NCBI GenBank assembly: GCA_022592435.1 | Contig: JABYQS010000032.1 | Span: 1 to 64,000 of the forward strand | Direction: 5' to 3' | DNA: 64,000 bases | From: Cerioporus squamosus | Taxonomy: Eukaryota > Basidiomycota > Agaricomycetes > Polyporales > Polyporaceae | Part shown: positions 10,222-20,879 of the stretch, piece by piece | Position numbering within the stretch: position 1 is the stretch's first letter | How the letters are laid out: each line of letters starts with the position of its first letter | Program-made: the position numbers and the translations under genes | The notes under the pieces: model-generated | The model's input: the letters and a program-made list of their open reading frames with translations, nothing else | Databases searched by the model: none | Told to the model about the DNA's origin: nothing

Positions 10222-13200
10222 TTGCAGAACGGAGTGACCGTCATCATGAGGGACAAATCCGACGCGGGGATGCCGCTTGGCCTTGAAGCCGTGAGGTGCC
10301 GTGGGGTCTAGTCCGAACCAGCGCACCCAGAGTATGTCTATCCGCTGAGGACGTGAAGCGGGGGTTCCTGGGACAGCGTCAGTGCGGTAGACATTGATGT
10401 GGAAGATGTGGATCACACGGGAGTACCAGTAGGGATGCGCGTTCCCACTGTTGGACTCGTTGTCATCCTCGTGAGAGAGCGTCATGATGTCGGGATGGGA
10501 ACCCGGGTCGATCACATCTTGGGAGCGGCGCATGTCGTACGTCGTGTAGTTGAGTCGCATGCGGTGGTGATGATAGATACGGTTCGCGACAAAGCGGAGC
10601 GCACTGCGGTCGGCCACTGAGCACTCAGGTTCTTCGCCCTGGAACATGTCTCCGTTGAGGCGGGCGATGATATGATCGGAAAGTCTTGGGAGGAATTTCT
10701 GCAAGGAGAAAACACGGTGGGTCAGATGTCGTGACACATGCCACGGAGAGAGAGTACAAACGTCGAATGCTGGATCACCTCGGTGCTTGGCAATCCATCC
10801 AGAGATGTCGTCATATTCGCGCTCGGACTCGGCGATGTGGTACTGTTGACGGGGATCTACAGCTTCCTCAGGGGCGCAATCCTGTCTGCGACAAGTGTCA
10901 GAGAATTGAGGGCGACCAAGAGGAGTAACACGGGGTCCTGCAGGGGCCAGAGGAGCGACGGGTTGCTGTACATGTTCGCGCTCACGCTCAATAAGCGCGG
11001 CCTTCTTGCGAATCTTGGACTCGAGATCGATGTGGCGTGCGATCTGTCTGGCATGACGGTGCTTGTTGGTGCGAGCGTAAAACCGCTTGACATGCCGATG
11101 CTCAAGTTCTCCCTGTAGAGCAGATGATCAGATCGATAGACATGGATGCAGAAGCTGGCAGACACGCACTGTTTGTGTCGTCCAATTGTCGCTAGGTCCG
11201 AAACGCCGGATGTGAGCCGCGTAGTCCCACAGCGAGTGGTATTTGTACGTCTTCAAGCTGAAGGACTTGCGCTTGCGTGTGGTACTCGCGGATGCGTGAC
11301 CAGTGGCACGCCCCTTTCCTTTGCCTTTGTTCGCCAGAGCAGCTCGGCGTCGGCCACGAGCAGCGCTCTCCCTCGGGAGCTCATAGGTGTCGTACTTCTT
11401 GCATGTGGTCCTTGCAAACTTCCGAGTCGACTGTTATAGATTGACTGTGGCAACGTCGAGGAGATCGAGGGTGTCGTCTGTGTGGAGTCGGAGCTTGGCA
11501 AGGGCATGCCAGCATCCATAGTCGAAGAGCATGTCGAGTATTATCCGGTTGTCTTGATCGTCATCGGGGAGGCCGTCGAATACTGACATAGAACACTAGA
11601 TGACCATGCACCAGTCAGTAGTGGGCATCGTCGTGTAAATGATGTACGTACTTGCAAAGAGTCTTCATAATCGCGTGCTGCAAGCTTCTTCAGGTCTGCC
11701 ATGTTGTTTACGAAGCGACGGATGGTATTCCGTCCGAACGTAGGAATTGATCGGTACCTTGTGTGAATGAAGTTAGTCATGTTGCAGAGCACGCTACAAG
11801 GTAATCGAATGAGTACCTCTCATTAAACTTCTGAATCTTGTCATCTCCAAATGCGTGGAGAAGACGCACCAGGTGCGTGAGGGTAGACTTCCAAACTCCT
11901 AACTCAAACTCATGCATGAGGTCGGGCACGTACATCGAGTAGAAGTTAAAGCCAAATTCCTGGTGGAGCTTGGCCGAGAAGGCATTCTGTGCAGTCGCAT
12001 CAGCTCAGTGAAGTGCGGACATGGGAAGATGAAGCACTTACTCGTGTTGGTGTTAGAGACATCGGCTCCAGTGTGCGCTTCAGCCATACACTCGTCAATG
12101 GGACCCCGTCCTCGAAGAGCCATTTCCGAGCTAGTTTAATGCGAGCTTGAATGTCGGCAGTGTCCCCGCGTACCTTGTTGCGCCGATGAAGATCGTTCAG
12201 GACCCCCATCTCCGGGACTTTCTCCTTGTCGATGTAACAACGGGGGCATGGACATTTTGCGAAATATCGGAGACATGTTGCAAGAATTCTAGAGGGATAT
12301 TGCGTCAGCACAACAGATGAGCTGTATGGACAAAGTGGCGGTCAGCTCACTTCTCAACATAGTCTGCCGAATGGATGAGAAAGCGAGGGAACATGCGGCG
12401 GCGAATCTCGTCACCGCAGAAGATGATAACTCTGTGTCGATAGGCATCCAGGAATTTATCATCAAGTAGCAGCAGAATGACAGCTTGGTACAGCTCACGT
12501 CGACAGAACGTTAGGAGCTCTGCTCGGGGAGCCGTGCCATCAAAGGTCTTCATGAACCAATCGGTGAAGTCATCTGGGAGCTGGTACGTTCTGTCAAATT
12601 CGTACTGAGTGTTAGGACAGTCAAAGCCACATACCGATGGGATGTATGCGATATGTTGCGCCGAGAATGAAGTCGGCCGGCCGCGTGTGTACTTCGACTG
12701 CAGGCCAGTGTACGCGTATATAGGCCAGAGTGACGCAGTCCCAAAACTTGCCAGATGTGTTGAATCGGACCACAGGAGGATCGGTCCGATGGCGTACTCC
12801 AGGTCTGGAGGGTCGTCTGGATGCCGTGGACGTGCCTGGAGATCTGCATCGGCGTCGAGCATCTCATCAGAGTTATAGAACTCTGTGTAGACCCTGCGTG
12901 GAAGAAGACGTTCCTCGGGAGGCAAGGACAAGGATTGAGCAGATTGCTGGGGCTGCGACGCATGATTGACTGGCAAACGGGACGATGGGCGGCACATCAT
13001 TCTATGGGGGATCCAGTGGAAGTCACAGGCTGCTGAAGATTTGTATGTATCAACGAAGACGTCTAGGAGGTCTCGGACGAGAACATCGTCGATAGGGAAC
13101 TGAGGGGCCAGCTCCTCGGACGCAAACTTCACGCCTTCTTTTGGGATGCGAACCAAGACCCGTGCATGCCGCCATCCGTGCTTCAAAGGAAAGACGGACG

Positions 13201-14234
13201 CAGTGTCATCGTGCGTGTCCCAGCCTTCAAGTCGCGCTTGGGCTCCCTCTATCGTGAACCCAGGGGGGAAGTGCAAAGCCGAGAAGCCCGGCGCATGGAT
13301 GACATCGCGCACAAGGGCGTTCACAGCTCGGTTTGACGACACATTCGGGTGATCGTATTGCCATTTCAACAGAAGGAACTCGGACATGTTCCGCATAGGT
13401 GCATAGATGTCTGGATCTGGGATACCAGTGGAAGGAGGGCGAGGGAGAGAAGGAGCTTGGGAGTGGGATTGGGATGCCGCGGGCGAGGCCGGAGTCCTCT
13501 CCTCACCGACCTGGACTTCTCGAAATGCGGATGGCACACGGCCATCTGTACTCGGTGCAGCATGAGGAAATGCTGCAGGATCCAGCAGATCCTGCAGCGT
13601 CTTCCTCTCCTCAGGATCGTGCTGAGGTCGTCTCATATACTCCCGGTACACGCCAAACGCATTCGGTTCGGTGCGGATCGAGAATGCTGGCGGCCCTGGG
13701 TCAGGATCTGGCTGCTCAACAGGTGACATGTCCTCAGAGCTTGCGGCAGGAGGACCAGGGGTTGGGGAGGCGGAGTAGGAGGGCGGATGTGTGCGGGCAG
13801 CCCGGCAAGAGACGTTGGCTGCAGATTTGCTATCCACCCCGGGGGTCGCCGAACCCTTCCAGCTCTACTCACAAATGCGGGTGGCGGAGGGGGAGGACTA
13901 GGCTGACGAGGAAGGGGTAGGAGGGGCTTCCGGTCCAGTTAGCTATGTCAGTATATACACAGACGTCTGAACGTACCTCGACCTCCACAGCTGCCATGTC
14001 ATCCTCTTCGTCTCCTCCCAGCCCTAGTCCATGCCATTCCTCAGCCTCAGCCTCAGCAGCTTCCTCCTCTTGCTTCCTTCGCTTCTCGTCCCTCCTAGCC
14101 TGCTCCTGAGCTTTCCGTTTAGTTGCGGCTGCCCGCATGCGCGCCTGCAGGGCCGGGCAGTCGTTGATATGTCGGGCATATTGACGGTCGTTGTCGAACT
14201 TGTCGCCACAAGCGCATACAAGCGAAGTAGACAT
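10222..14234 (-). pseudogene. Plavaka-type (CACTA-related) transposase, C-terminus lost
   Basis: This large multi-exon minus-strand gene starts with a C2H2-like finger (CACGDKFDNDRQYARHINDC, from 14234). An acidic and basic linker follows, then a 496-codon open exon (about 13869-12347). That exon holds PPDLEYAIGPILLWSDSTHL, a key acidic block, and IFCGDEIRRRMFPRF. Later exons hold KCPCPRCYIDKEKVP (near 12250), VPDLMHEFELGVW (near 11920, the conserved D/H-E block) and GELEHRHVKRFYART (near 11100). A tail includes RMRLNYTTYDMRRSQD (near 10560) and QRIDILWVRWFGLDP. Introns are short and well formed, for example the one after SADYVEK at 12347. The last exon is cut at 10221 by LTR-1, so the element is dead. 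Family knowledge: Plavaka elements are abundant in Agaricomycetes. The call comes from block order and motifs. Confidence 0.88.
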
Positions 14235-14507
14235 TGAGTTTGAGAGGAGTTGTGGACACCTAGATATATAGTGAAGCAGAAGGAGAGAGTCCGAGTCTGA
14301 GGAAGCTCGAGTGGCTCAGCGCGAGATTCACGACCACGTGATCTTGCTAAACGCGCTATGACCGACGTGCCCGCGGACTTTCAATCCATCTCTTGTCTCT
14401 CGCGGCGGTGGTGCACAAAGCAAGAGTGGCCGCTGCGTCTTTAAAGCCCTCCGTCCCATCTGTCGGTATGCTCTCTACCTCGCTCCTTCCACAATCTTCA
14501 CCACTCA
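14235..14507. promoter_or_regulatory. Divergent intergenic region between Plavaka and accessory gene B
   Basis: About 270 bases separate the start of the minus-strand Plavaka gene and the plus-strand accessory gene. The stretch contains TAGATATATAG near 14262 and a CACGTG-like CCACGTGAT near 14335. A shared, two-way promoter is a reasonable inference, but no start site can be read from sequence. Confidence 0.35.
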
Positions 14508-15887
14508 TGAGTTCAAAGCACTACTCGTCCCTCTTCAGCCGCAGCCGCACGAGCCGGAGTCGCCCGAGGGTTCCAAAGGCGACCCTTGGTCAAGGCCCTC
14601 GCCTGCAGCAAACGCCTCCTCGCCGTCAGACAACATCAAGCACGGGCACGCCACTTACGGAGACATCGACCGTCCCGAGGACGCCCCGCAACCTAGAGGG
14701 CAGCCCGGAACGCCAATCACCGTCTCGGTCGGCCAGCTCTCAAGTACCCACGGCCGGAGAGAATAGCAGCCCCCGCAGACAAGGAAAATCGCTTACCTGG
14801 CACACCACGCATTCGCGCTAGAGGAGACTGTGGAGGGGACGACGACAGGTATGTGGAGGATGAGGAAGCAGACGAAGAGGACCGTGGTAGGGACCCCAAG
14901 CGGCGCAGGATGCGCCATGTGAAAGATACCGTCCTCAGTATGATGGCGGATCTTTCAAGTCATCTCCTCCGTCTTCGCCTGCATTGACTGGCTCGACTGG
15001 CTCGATGCCCTCACTAGTCACAGTCTCAGACAGCGAGCCTGGGGTCACAGTCTCAGACAGCGAGCCTGGGGTCACCGACGACATTGACGAGTCCGACTAC
15101 GACATGCTGCCCGTGCGAGACCTGGCGCATAGTATCGACACCTTCTTCCTTTGCTCTGGCGTTCCGCGCCACGACCACTGGACGTCACCTCGAAGCCGCC
15201 ACTCCATCCTCGCGCAGCTCCATATCACCGTCAAGTATCCCACCCTTCTTGCTGAGGTAGTTGGGCGCAGATTGCTCGAGCTTGAGGTAGTGGACAGGGT
15301 GCACGCTGAGAGATACAAGGTGAGTACACCGTATTAGGTCGCACTTGCGCAGCGCACAGATTACATGCCCCCTTCTAGATTAACTTACCGACAAATCTAA
15401 CGGCAATGCGCGCGCTCCCTCCGACGGTTTGGAATGCATTCTGGGCCAACATCATGAACAGCCGCATCTACGCTCACCTGAACAACGCACAATGTGATGC
15501 CATCAAGACCATCCTGTATCTTTACAAGTTCTACAGTGCCCTCCACAGTCTAGCTTCTGATACCTGGGATGACTTCCTCGACCGCATTCTCGCTGCCGCA
15601 GAGATGTGTGAGTACATAGACACTCCGGTTGAGGAGGCCATCTATGACATCAAGCTGTGGGCCATGGATGCCGTCCCGGTGAGTTCATTTCTGACTGTGT
15701 TGTAATATGGACTCATTGCCATGACAGGACACTTTCCCTGCCGATGATCTTGAAGACGACTTATCTCTTGGAGATGTCGAGTCGGATGGAGAAAAAGGGT
15801 TGGATGGAGAAAAAGAGTCGGATGAAGTCGAGGGGACCCACCAGGAGGCCGGTAGCACATCAAACTCGGACTCGGAGGGGATCTAGA
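14508..15887 (+). CDS. Accessory gene B, transposon-linked, unknown function
   Basis: I do not know this family. A Ser/Arg/Thr-rich start (MSSKHYSSLFSRSRTSRSR) is followed by a basic region (DPKRRRMRHVKDTVLSMMAD near 14900). A direct duplication of SDSEPGVT follows (15018-15074), then a helical part (GVPRHDHWTSPRSR, VGRRLLELEVVDRVHAERYK), an intron near 15320-15378, and the conserved half INLPTNLTAMRALPP...WNAFWANI. That half continues LNNAQCDAI, DTWDDFLDRILAAAE and LWAMDAVP to an intron at 15680-15727 and an acidic tail ending in SDSEGI. The frame shifts once near 14980, so the N-terminal half is broken or has an intron I missed. The conserved half is homologous to the gene at 26894-27753. 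It lies divergent from Plavaka and next to a hAT-like terminus. Confidence 0.65.
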
Positions 15888-16023
15888 AGACTGCAGGACG
15901 TAGTAATAGCAGTCCGTGTGCTTGTATAGTGTGTGTTGAAGGTCGTAACAAAATGTCGTGTTCTACAGTGGGCAGTGCAGCTACTTTTACGTCTGTGACT
16001 TCGTCGATCTTGTGGATAACCCG

Positions 16024-16165
16024 AGGGATCATGCACCCACACCCACACCCATTGACCCAGCGCCTAAACCCATACCCATACCCGTCACCCGCGCATGTGG
16101 GTGTGGGTTTTTGTGGATATGGGTGTGCGTATGACCCCTTCCACCCTGGGGTTCACCCATGCTAC
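16024..16165. repeat. Element terminus with ACCCAC/GGGTGT array
   Basis: CACCCACACCC, ACCCATACCC and their complements GGGTGTGGG and GATATGGGTG form a palindrome-rich block. It ends in CACCCATGCTACAGCCTAG at 16147-16165. This end matches 16 of 19 bases with the end of element A at 27967-27985. Immediately outside, LINE coding sequence starts. The block is therefore the right end of a DNA transposon inserted in a LINE. Confidence 0.7.
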
Positions 16166-17411
16166 AGCCTAGGTAGGAGTCGAAGCGGCCAGTAGATTTG
16201 ACATATGCCAGGACTGCTGCCCGAGCATCGGGGTTGCCGAGAGTGCTGCGGAGGGACAGGGGGCCGCCCACAGCGACGCGCAGCTTGTGGTGGGCTGCAA
16301 CGAAGCGGCGGCAGGACAGCATATCATGGGCGACAGTCTCGGGTGTGTGGCAGGTCAGGCAGAGGTCGGAATCCAGGGCGCGTATCTTGGCAAGGAAGGC
16401 ATTGAGGCCGACGTGGCCACTGTGGAGTTGCGTGAGGATACTGCATTGCCGGCGTGGTAGTCCGCGGTAGAGCTTGAGAACCGCTGGGCCGGGTGGCGCG
16501 CTGTCTACAGCGCGCCTGAGCCATTGTCCTTGGTGGGAGGACTCCCACTTCGAGTTCCACTGCTGGTGCACCTGCACGTCATACTGCTTCAGCAGAACTG
16601 AAGCAGGAGTGCCAAGGGATCGCAGTGCAGCCAGCAACTTCGCCAGGAGCTCAGAGCTTGGCGACTCAAAGCCGTCCGCGGCAGCGTGGACATCGTCGCG
16701 GGCTTGGCAGTGGACGTGCTCCATGGGGGCTGAGCTGCCGTGGACAGGAGCCCAAACGATCCGAAGTTGTAGGGAGGAGCGAGAACGACGCACCTGTCGT
16801 AACCTCTCCCAGAAGATCCGGGAGAGGGGGTGGTTTGGCTTCGAGGTGAGAGCGGACGCTGTCGCGCAGTCTGGGACTAGGATGCTGGGGCGCGTGGCCT
16901 GAGGGCACTTCATAATCGCACACACAGCAAGAGTCAGTGCCGCGTGCATGCCATCGTGTACCTGCCGCTGGGCGACAGGTCCGAGGGATGCATGCAGTGA
17001 GACCCTCCCACCGTCACGTCTGACAGCGACGGCTGCTGCACCTACTTGTGAAGCCAAAGCGCACCCGCTTATGAAGACGAGCGTGTCTTGCCCTTCCAAC
17101 ACCTCAGTCGCAGGGGCACGAGCGTCCTCCTTGGTGTTGCCAATGATGAACTCGCAGGCCGGGTCAATGAGGAGAGGGGTGGAATGCGCTGGAGCTGGCT
17201 GAACGTCCCGGATGTCCGGGAACACCTCAAAGAGGAGGTGAAGGGGGGACCGGTGAAAGCGGGGCAGCTTCTTCATGCACTGGTGGACAGCCTTGTGTAG
17301 TGGATGCATGTCAGGCAGGGATGCGAGACGCACAGCGGCACGATGTACTGACCGGTTCAACCGTAGTTCTGCCGGGAGGAGATTCACGTGATAATCAATG
17401 ATGACAGTCAA
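16166..17411 (-). pseudogene. LINE 3' part: RNase H and zinc-knuckle tail
   Basis: One open minus-strand frame covers the C-terminal part of a LINE ORF2. An RNase H-like domain runs from about 17090 to 16680 (LVFISGCALASQVGAAAVAV, then SILVPDCATASAL and LRIVWAPVHGSSAPMEHVHC). After a linker comes the tail GHVGLNAFLAKI with CLTCHTPETVAHDMLSC near 16350. The first catalytic Asp expected in the TDGS motif reads ISGC, so the RNase H is probably inactive. The frame runs on into the inserted transposon end and stops there. The reverse transcriptase part is missing beyond 17411. Confidence 0.75.
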
Positions 17412-18280
17412 CGTAGACTCAAAAGCTTTGTAGGAAACGACTAGTAGAGCACTTCACAGTCAAAATTATGGGAGAAAATCAGCAATAGCGTCCTGCAGAA
17501 CTGTTGCACTTGGTGAGCCACCACGATTAGGCGCCCACATAGCTCGCATGCAGTAGCAGCTCTCCTGGCCTCAAAACCACATATATCACTCTCAGAGTTG
17601 CACAGAATCTAGAGGGTATCATATTATGGCTACATGGAAGGCTTTTAGGGCTGGAACATGCTCAGAATACGATCACTCAAATAGGCCTGTCTTTCAATCT
17701 GACCACGTGACCGTTCTCTTCACCCTATTCACCAGCCATAAAGCCCATCAAGCAAGCCTGACACCCCTCAAAAATCTCTCAATGCAGTGGCCATACATGT
17801 GCACACATGTAAGTAATTTTCTGGGGTAACTCGAGAGGGAATGGGTGCTACACGTAGATGACCATCGAGCAACCCTCTGAATGCGCATGAAGTCTTATCT
17901 GTGAAGCGATAAGATGAGATTTCTCTGATCGCCTTGCTATCTGCCTTGCTCTGACGCCTGATCTGTGTTATCTCTTTGATAGACGCTGGCCGTCGAAACA
18001 GTAGGCTTTGCCCCTCCCCAAGTGTTGGCTGCCAGCCTGTACTATAGGTTCATGATCACCTTTGTCCCTCGACACTCGAGTAGGTCCGGAACAAGCTGCC
18101 ATCTCCGAAATCAATTCCAAGCTCCGCTCGAGCCTTCGGAGAAGCGGCTTGTGACAAAGTCATAGTCTCCTTACCAGATGTTTATTGTATTGACTGACCC
18201 TTTCAGACATCGTTTCGAAGCGGAGAGCGAAAAGAGAATGCAGGGGTCCGTTATAGGTTCGGAGCAAGCCCCTTGCTCCG
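17412..18280. other. No gene; repeated CCTTCGGAGAAG motif
   Basis: No convincing frame. A block at 18103-18161 (CATCTCCGAA, then CTCCGCTCGAGCCTTCGGAG, then AGCGGCTTGTGACAAAGTC) has a partial second copy at 18268-18332 (AGAAGGGGCTTGTGACTTGAAAGTC). A related copy lies at 47494-47560. It is a dispersed repeat of unknown type. Confidence 0.4.
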
Positions 18281-18895
18281 GTGCTTGCTTTGCAGTGCAC
18301 CTTCACAGAAGGGGCTTGTGACTTGAAAGTCTGTCTATGGCCGACCCCCTTGCACTGGCTTCTCCTCCCTCACCATTCACACCCAGTGAGAATCGTGCCT
18401 ATTCGCAACAATTCCCATCTATTGTCAGCTATGCTGAGCACTTTCATAGCGCATAATAGATCCTCCGAGATGACAATACAAGATTGTCCCAGTTTAATAG
18501 ATCGTTTGAATACACAGATCTATCATGCTCTACTCGCATATGTGCAGAACTGGGATAATAGATTGGCCAATATCACGATACAGGAGCAAATACATACCCA
18601 AATCCCTGCTCCTCAGCTACCCAACCTGCTCCTCTGCGCCAAGATGTTGCACCCACCTGTGTGCCAGTGCTACACCTGCCAAGTCCATCGTCGCTGCCTC
18701 TCGTCCGCGCATGCAAAGTCCGTGCTGGTGTCCATGTGCCGCACTTCCAAGTCTGCTGCCATGTACATGTACCTGTTGCAGCACCAAGTCCACTGCCGCA
18801 ACTGTGTCATGCTTAAAAGGTCTGTCCCCAGGAATAAGTTGACTCTCAATGACACTCCAGGCGGACACAATGTCAGTAAGCCAAATATCTGTTAG
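18281..18895 (+). CDS. Open frame of 204 codons, unknown
   Basis: A single open plus-strand frame with no intron needed. The product has an N-terminal hydrophobic stretch (WPTPLHWLLLPHH), a central helix-like part (SLIDRLNTQIYHALLAYVQ) and a Cys-rich part (CAKMLHPPVCQCYTCQVHRRC and later HCRNC). The Cys spacing fits no zinc motif I can name. It lies between a LINE scrap and unassigned DNA, so it may be a transposon remnant or chance. No start context or neighbour helps decide. Confidence 0.25.
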   Translation: MLALQCTFTEGACDLKVCLWPTPLHWLLLPHHSHPVRIVPIRNNSHLLSAMLSTFIAHNRSSEMTIQDCPSLIDRLNTQIYHALLAYVQNWDNRLANITIQEQIHTQIPAPQLPNLLLCAKMLHPPVCQCYTCQVHRRCLSSAHAKSVLVSMCRTSKSAAMYMYLLQHQVHCRNCVMLKRSVPRNKLTLNDTPGGHNVSKPNIC

Positions 18896-20879
18896 AGCTG
18901 ATAGACCTCAACACGGGGCACATGCGTAGGTCCAAAGGTGCGACGGTCCGACTGAGTGTGCACGTGGGGAGTCGAGAGGAGGAGGAGAAGAGGTGAGGAG
19001 AGGGAAGGGAGGAAGGGAGGTCGATTAGGAGTCTTGTTCGTCGGGTAGTGGTCGAATCAAACGCGTTTTGACGCGTCCGGGAGTCGAGCGGGGGCTCGAA
19101 CGAGGGTACAGAGGAAGAGAAGAAAGCTAGAAGTCGAAACGAGGACGTGAGTATGAGAGTCGGGCATCGGAAGTCGAGATCGAGGTCGAAGTCGGAGACG
19201 GAGTCGTGCGGTATGAAGGGGGAGCTAAACTTGTCATTTAGAATTGCGGGTGGTGTCTAAATACATGCGTACCGTACTGGATGACGTGGCTACATGAAGA
19301 GCGGTCGCAAGGGGAGGAGGATGAGAGGAAAACACTGGAATGCAGATAAACCTACACAAGTAGAAGAGTGCTAATTGGCTATCGTACGCGAGGCGCGATC
19401 ACGAGGGCGCGTCAAAGGGACTCGGAGGATGGGTCGAATTGTGTGAGAACTGTACTGTATATAGAGACTTGTATATAGAGACTAAACTAATCGTATTGTA
19501 GTGGTCCCAGAGGTCAAGCGGAGGTGCGAAAATAGGTTTGGAGTGATTAAGAAGGACGGGAAGGGAGAGGCAGCGGCGCCGACTCGAGCTTGGGACAACG
19601 TAGTGCGCGCCTGCCTCGAGCTGATCGGAACTGTCCTCGGAATGCGGCGCAGTGTCGGAGGGGTCGTTGGCGACGTCGAGGACAAATCGCGCTGCTTGCG
19701 GACACTCTGGGCGGACGTTGAGGGCCGTGTGTCTGAGTCAGCGCAATACTGACGCGTTCTCGACACTTCGGTGTTGTCCATCGTAGTTCCGGCATCGGTG
19801 CGCGTCGCAGCATGTCTACAAGGGAGCACGAGGTTCGAGAGGACGTCAGCGGTGGTCCTGGTAGTCGGAGGGAGCGTCAGGGATGGCGGTACGCGCACAG
19901 CGAAGCGCGATGCTCATCAGAGCAACCAGAGACTCACCTAAGAATCCAGCCTGCCCGTCCAATGCAATCCCTCTACACCAAAGGTGGTGACTGTCCCTAT
20001 ATGTGCACCCTGATGTGAGTATCGTGAAGGCAACATCCAAACTACTTCAGTTACCATAAGAGCTGGCTGTATGCATGCATAGAATGAGACCTTGCAAGCA
20101 CAATGGGAGAATGGCAAGCCAAAAGGATAAGTTAGACAAAGAGGCAGAGGCAGAGGCAGATGGTGCTGGTGAGAGAGGAGCGGGCAAGGGAAGTCAAAGG
20201 ACGTCCATCAGGAAAGGCTGTTTTATCTATTGCTACCGCCCCGTGCCGACCAGAGATCTGGAGCAACGGAGATCCCCCCCTATAGTTGGAGATCACTATC
20301 TCCATGCTACATGGAGCAGGAAGAGGTCTCTCCGTCTGGAGACCACTGTCTCCGTCCGCTTGAGGACGTATCCATGAAGTCCAGGTTGTTGAAAACAGGT
20401 GAGCACAAGTGGAGGCGACGACGAGCGAGGCGGGTGGGGATACAACACTTAGAGATCAGCGCTAACTATGCGTACATTGAGTAGCTACTTCGAGATTAAA
20501 GTTTCGGCTCTTTCCGAGCTGTACAGTACCGGGAGCCGTCGGACCGCACCTCTGCACAATGGGCGCTGGGGTTACTGCCAACACAGGTACTATTCAGCGG
20601 AGCTCAGGACCATATGGGGAGGCTTGGGACACGTGGTCAGACTGACTGCACCATAGCGAGGAATCGGAGCATGACGACAGGCGTAAAACTGTGAACCATG
20701 GCCACTCGGATTCATGTGTAGGAAGTACCATTACTGTTGCGCTATATTGAGCAATACTAGGCTACGAGAATGCGATGTACATGTAGAGCATTAGAAGGCA
20801 TACATATGGTGAGCAAGTGACAGATGAGCAGCACAGAAGGAGGGTAGTAAGTAGTGATGAAGCCTCATAGTATGGAGAC
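18896..20879. other. Unassigned region with small repeats
   Basis: Frames on both strands between 19480 and 19900 overlap each other and show no family motif. TGTATATAGAGACT occurs twice in tandem near 19455-19485. Between 20265 and 20370 there are several GGAGA...TCTCC pairs (for example GGAGATCACTATCTCC and GGAGACCACTGTCTCC), each a small hairpin. I can support no gene. Confidence 0.35.

Noticed and set aside
16029..16165. C-terminal 45 residues of the LINE frame (His/Gly-rich)
   Set aside because: This is read-through into the inserted transposon terminus; the GGGTGT words give the odd composition.
18281..18895. Named zinc-finger family for the 204-codon frame
   Set aside because: The cysteines are many but their spacing fits no known pattern, and the neighbourhood is decayed repeats.
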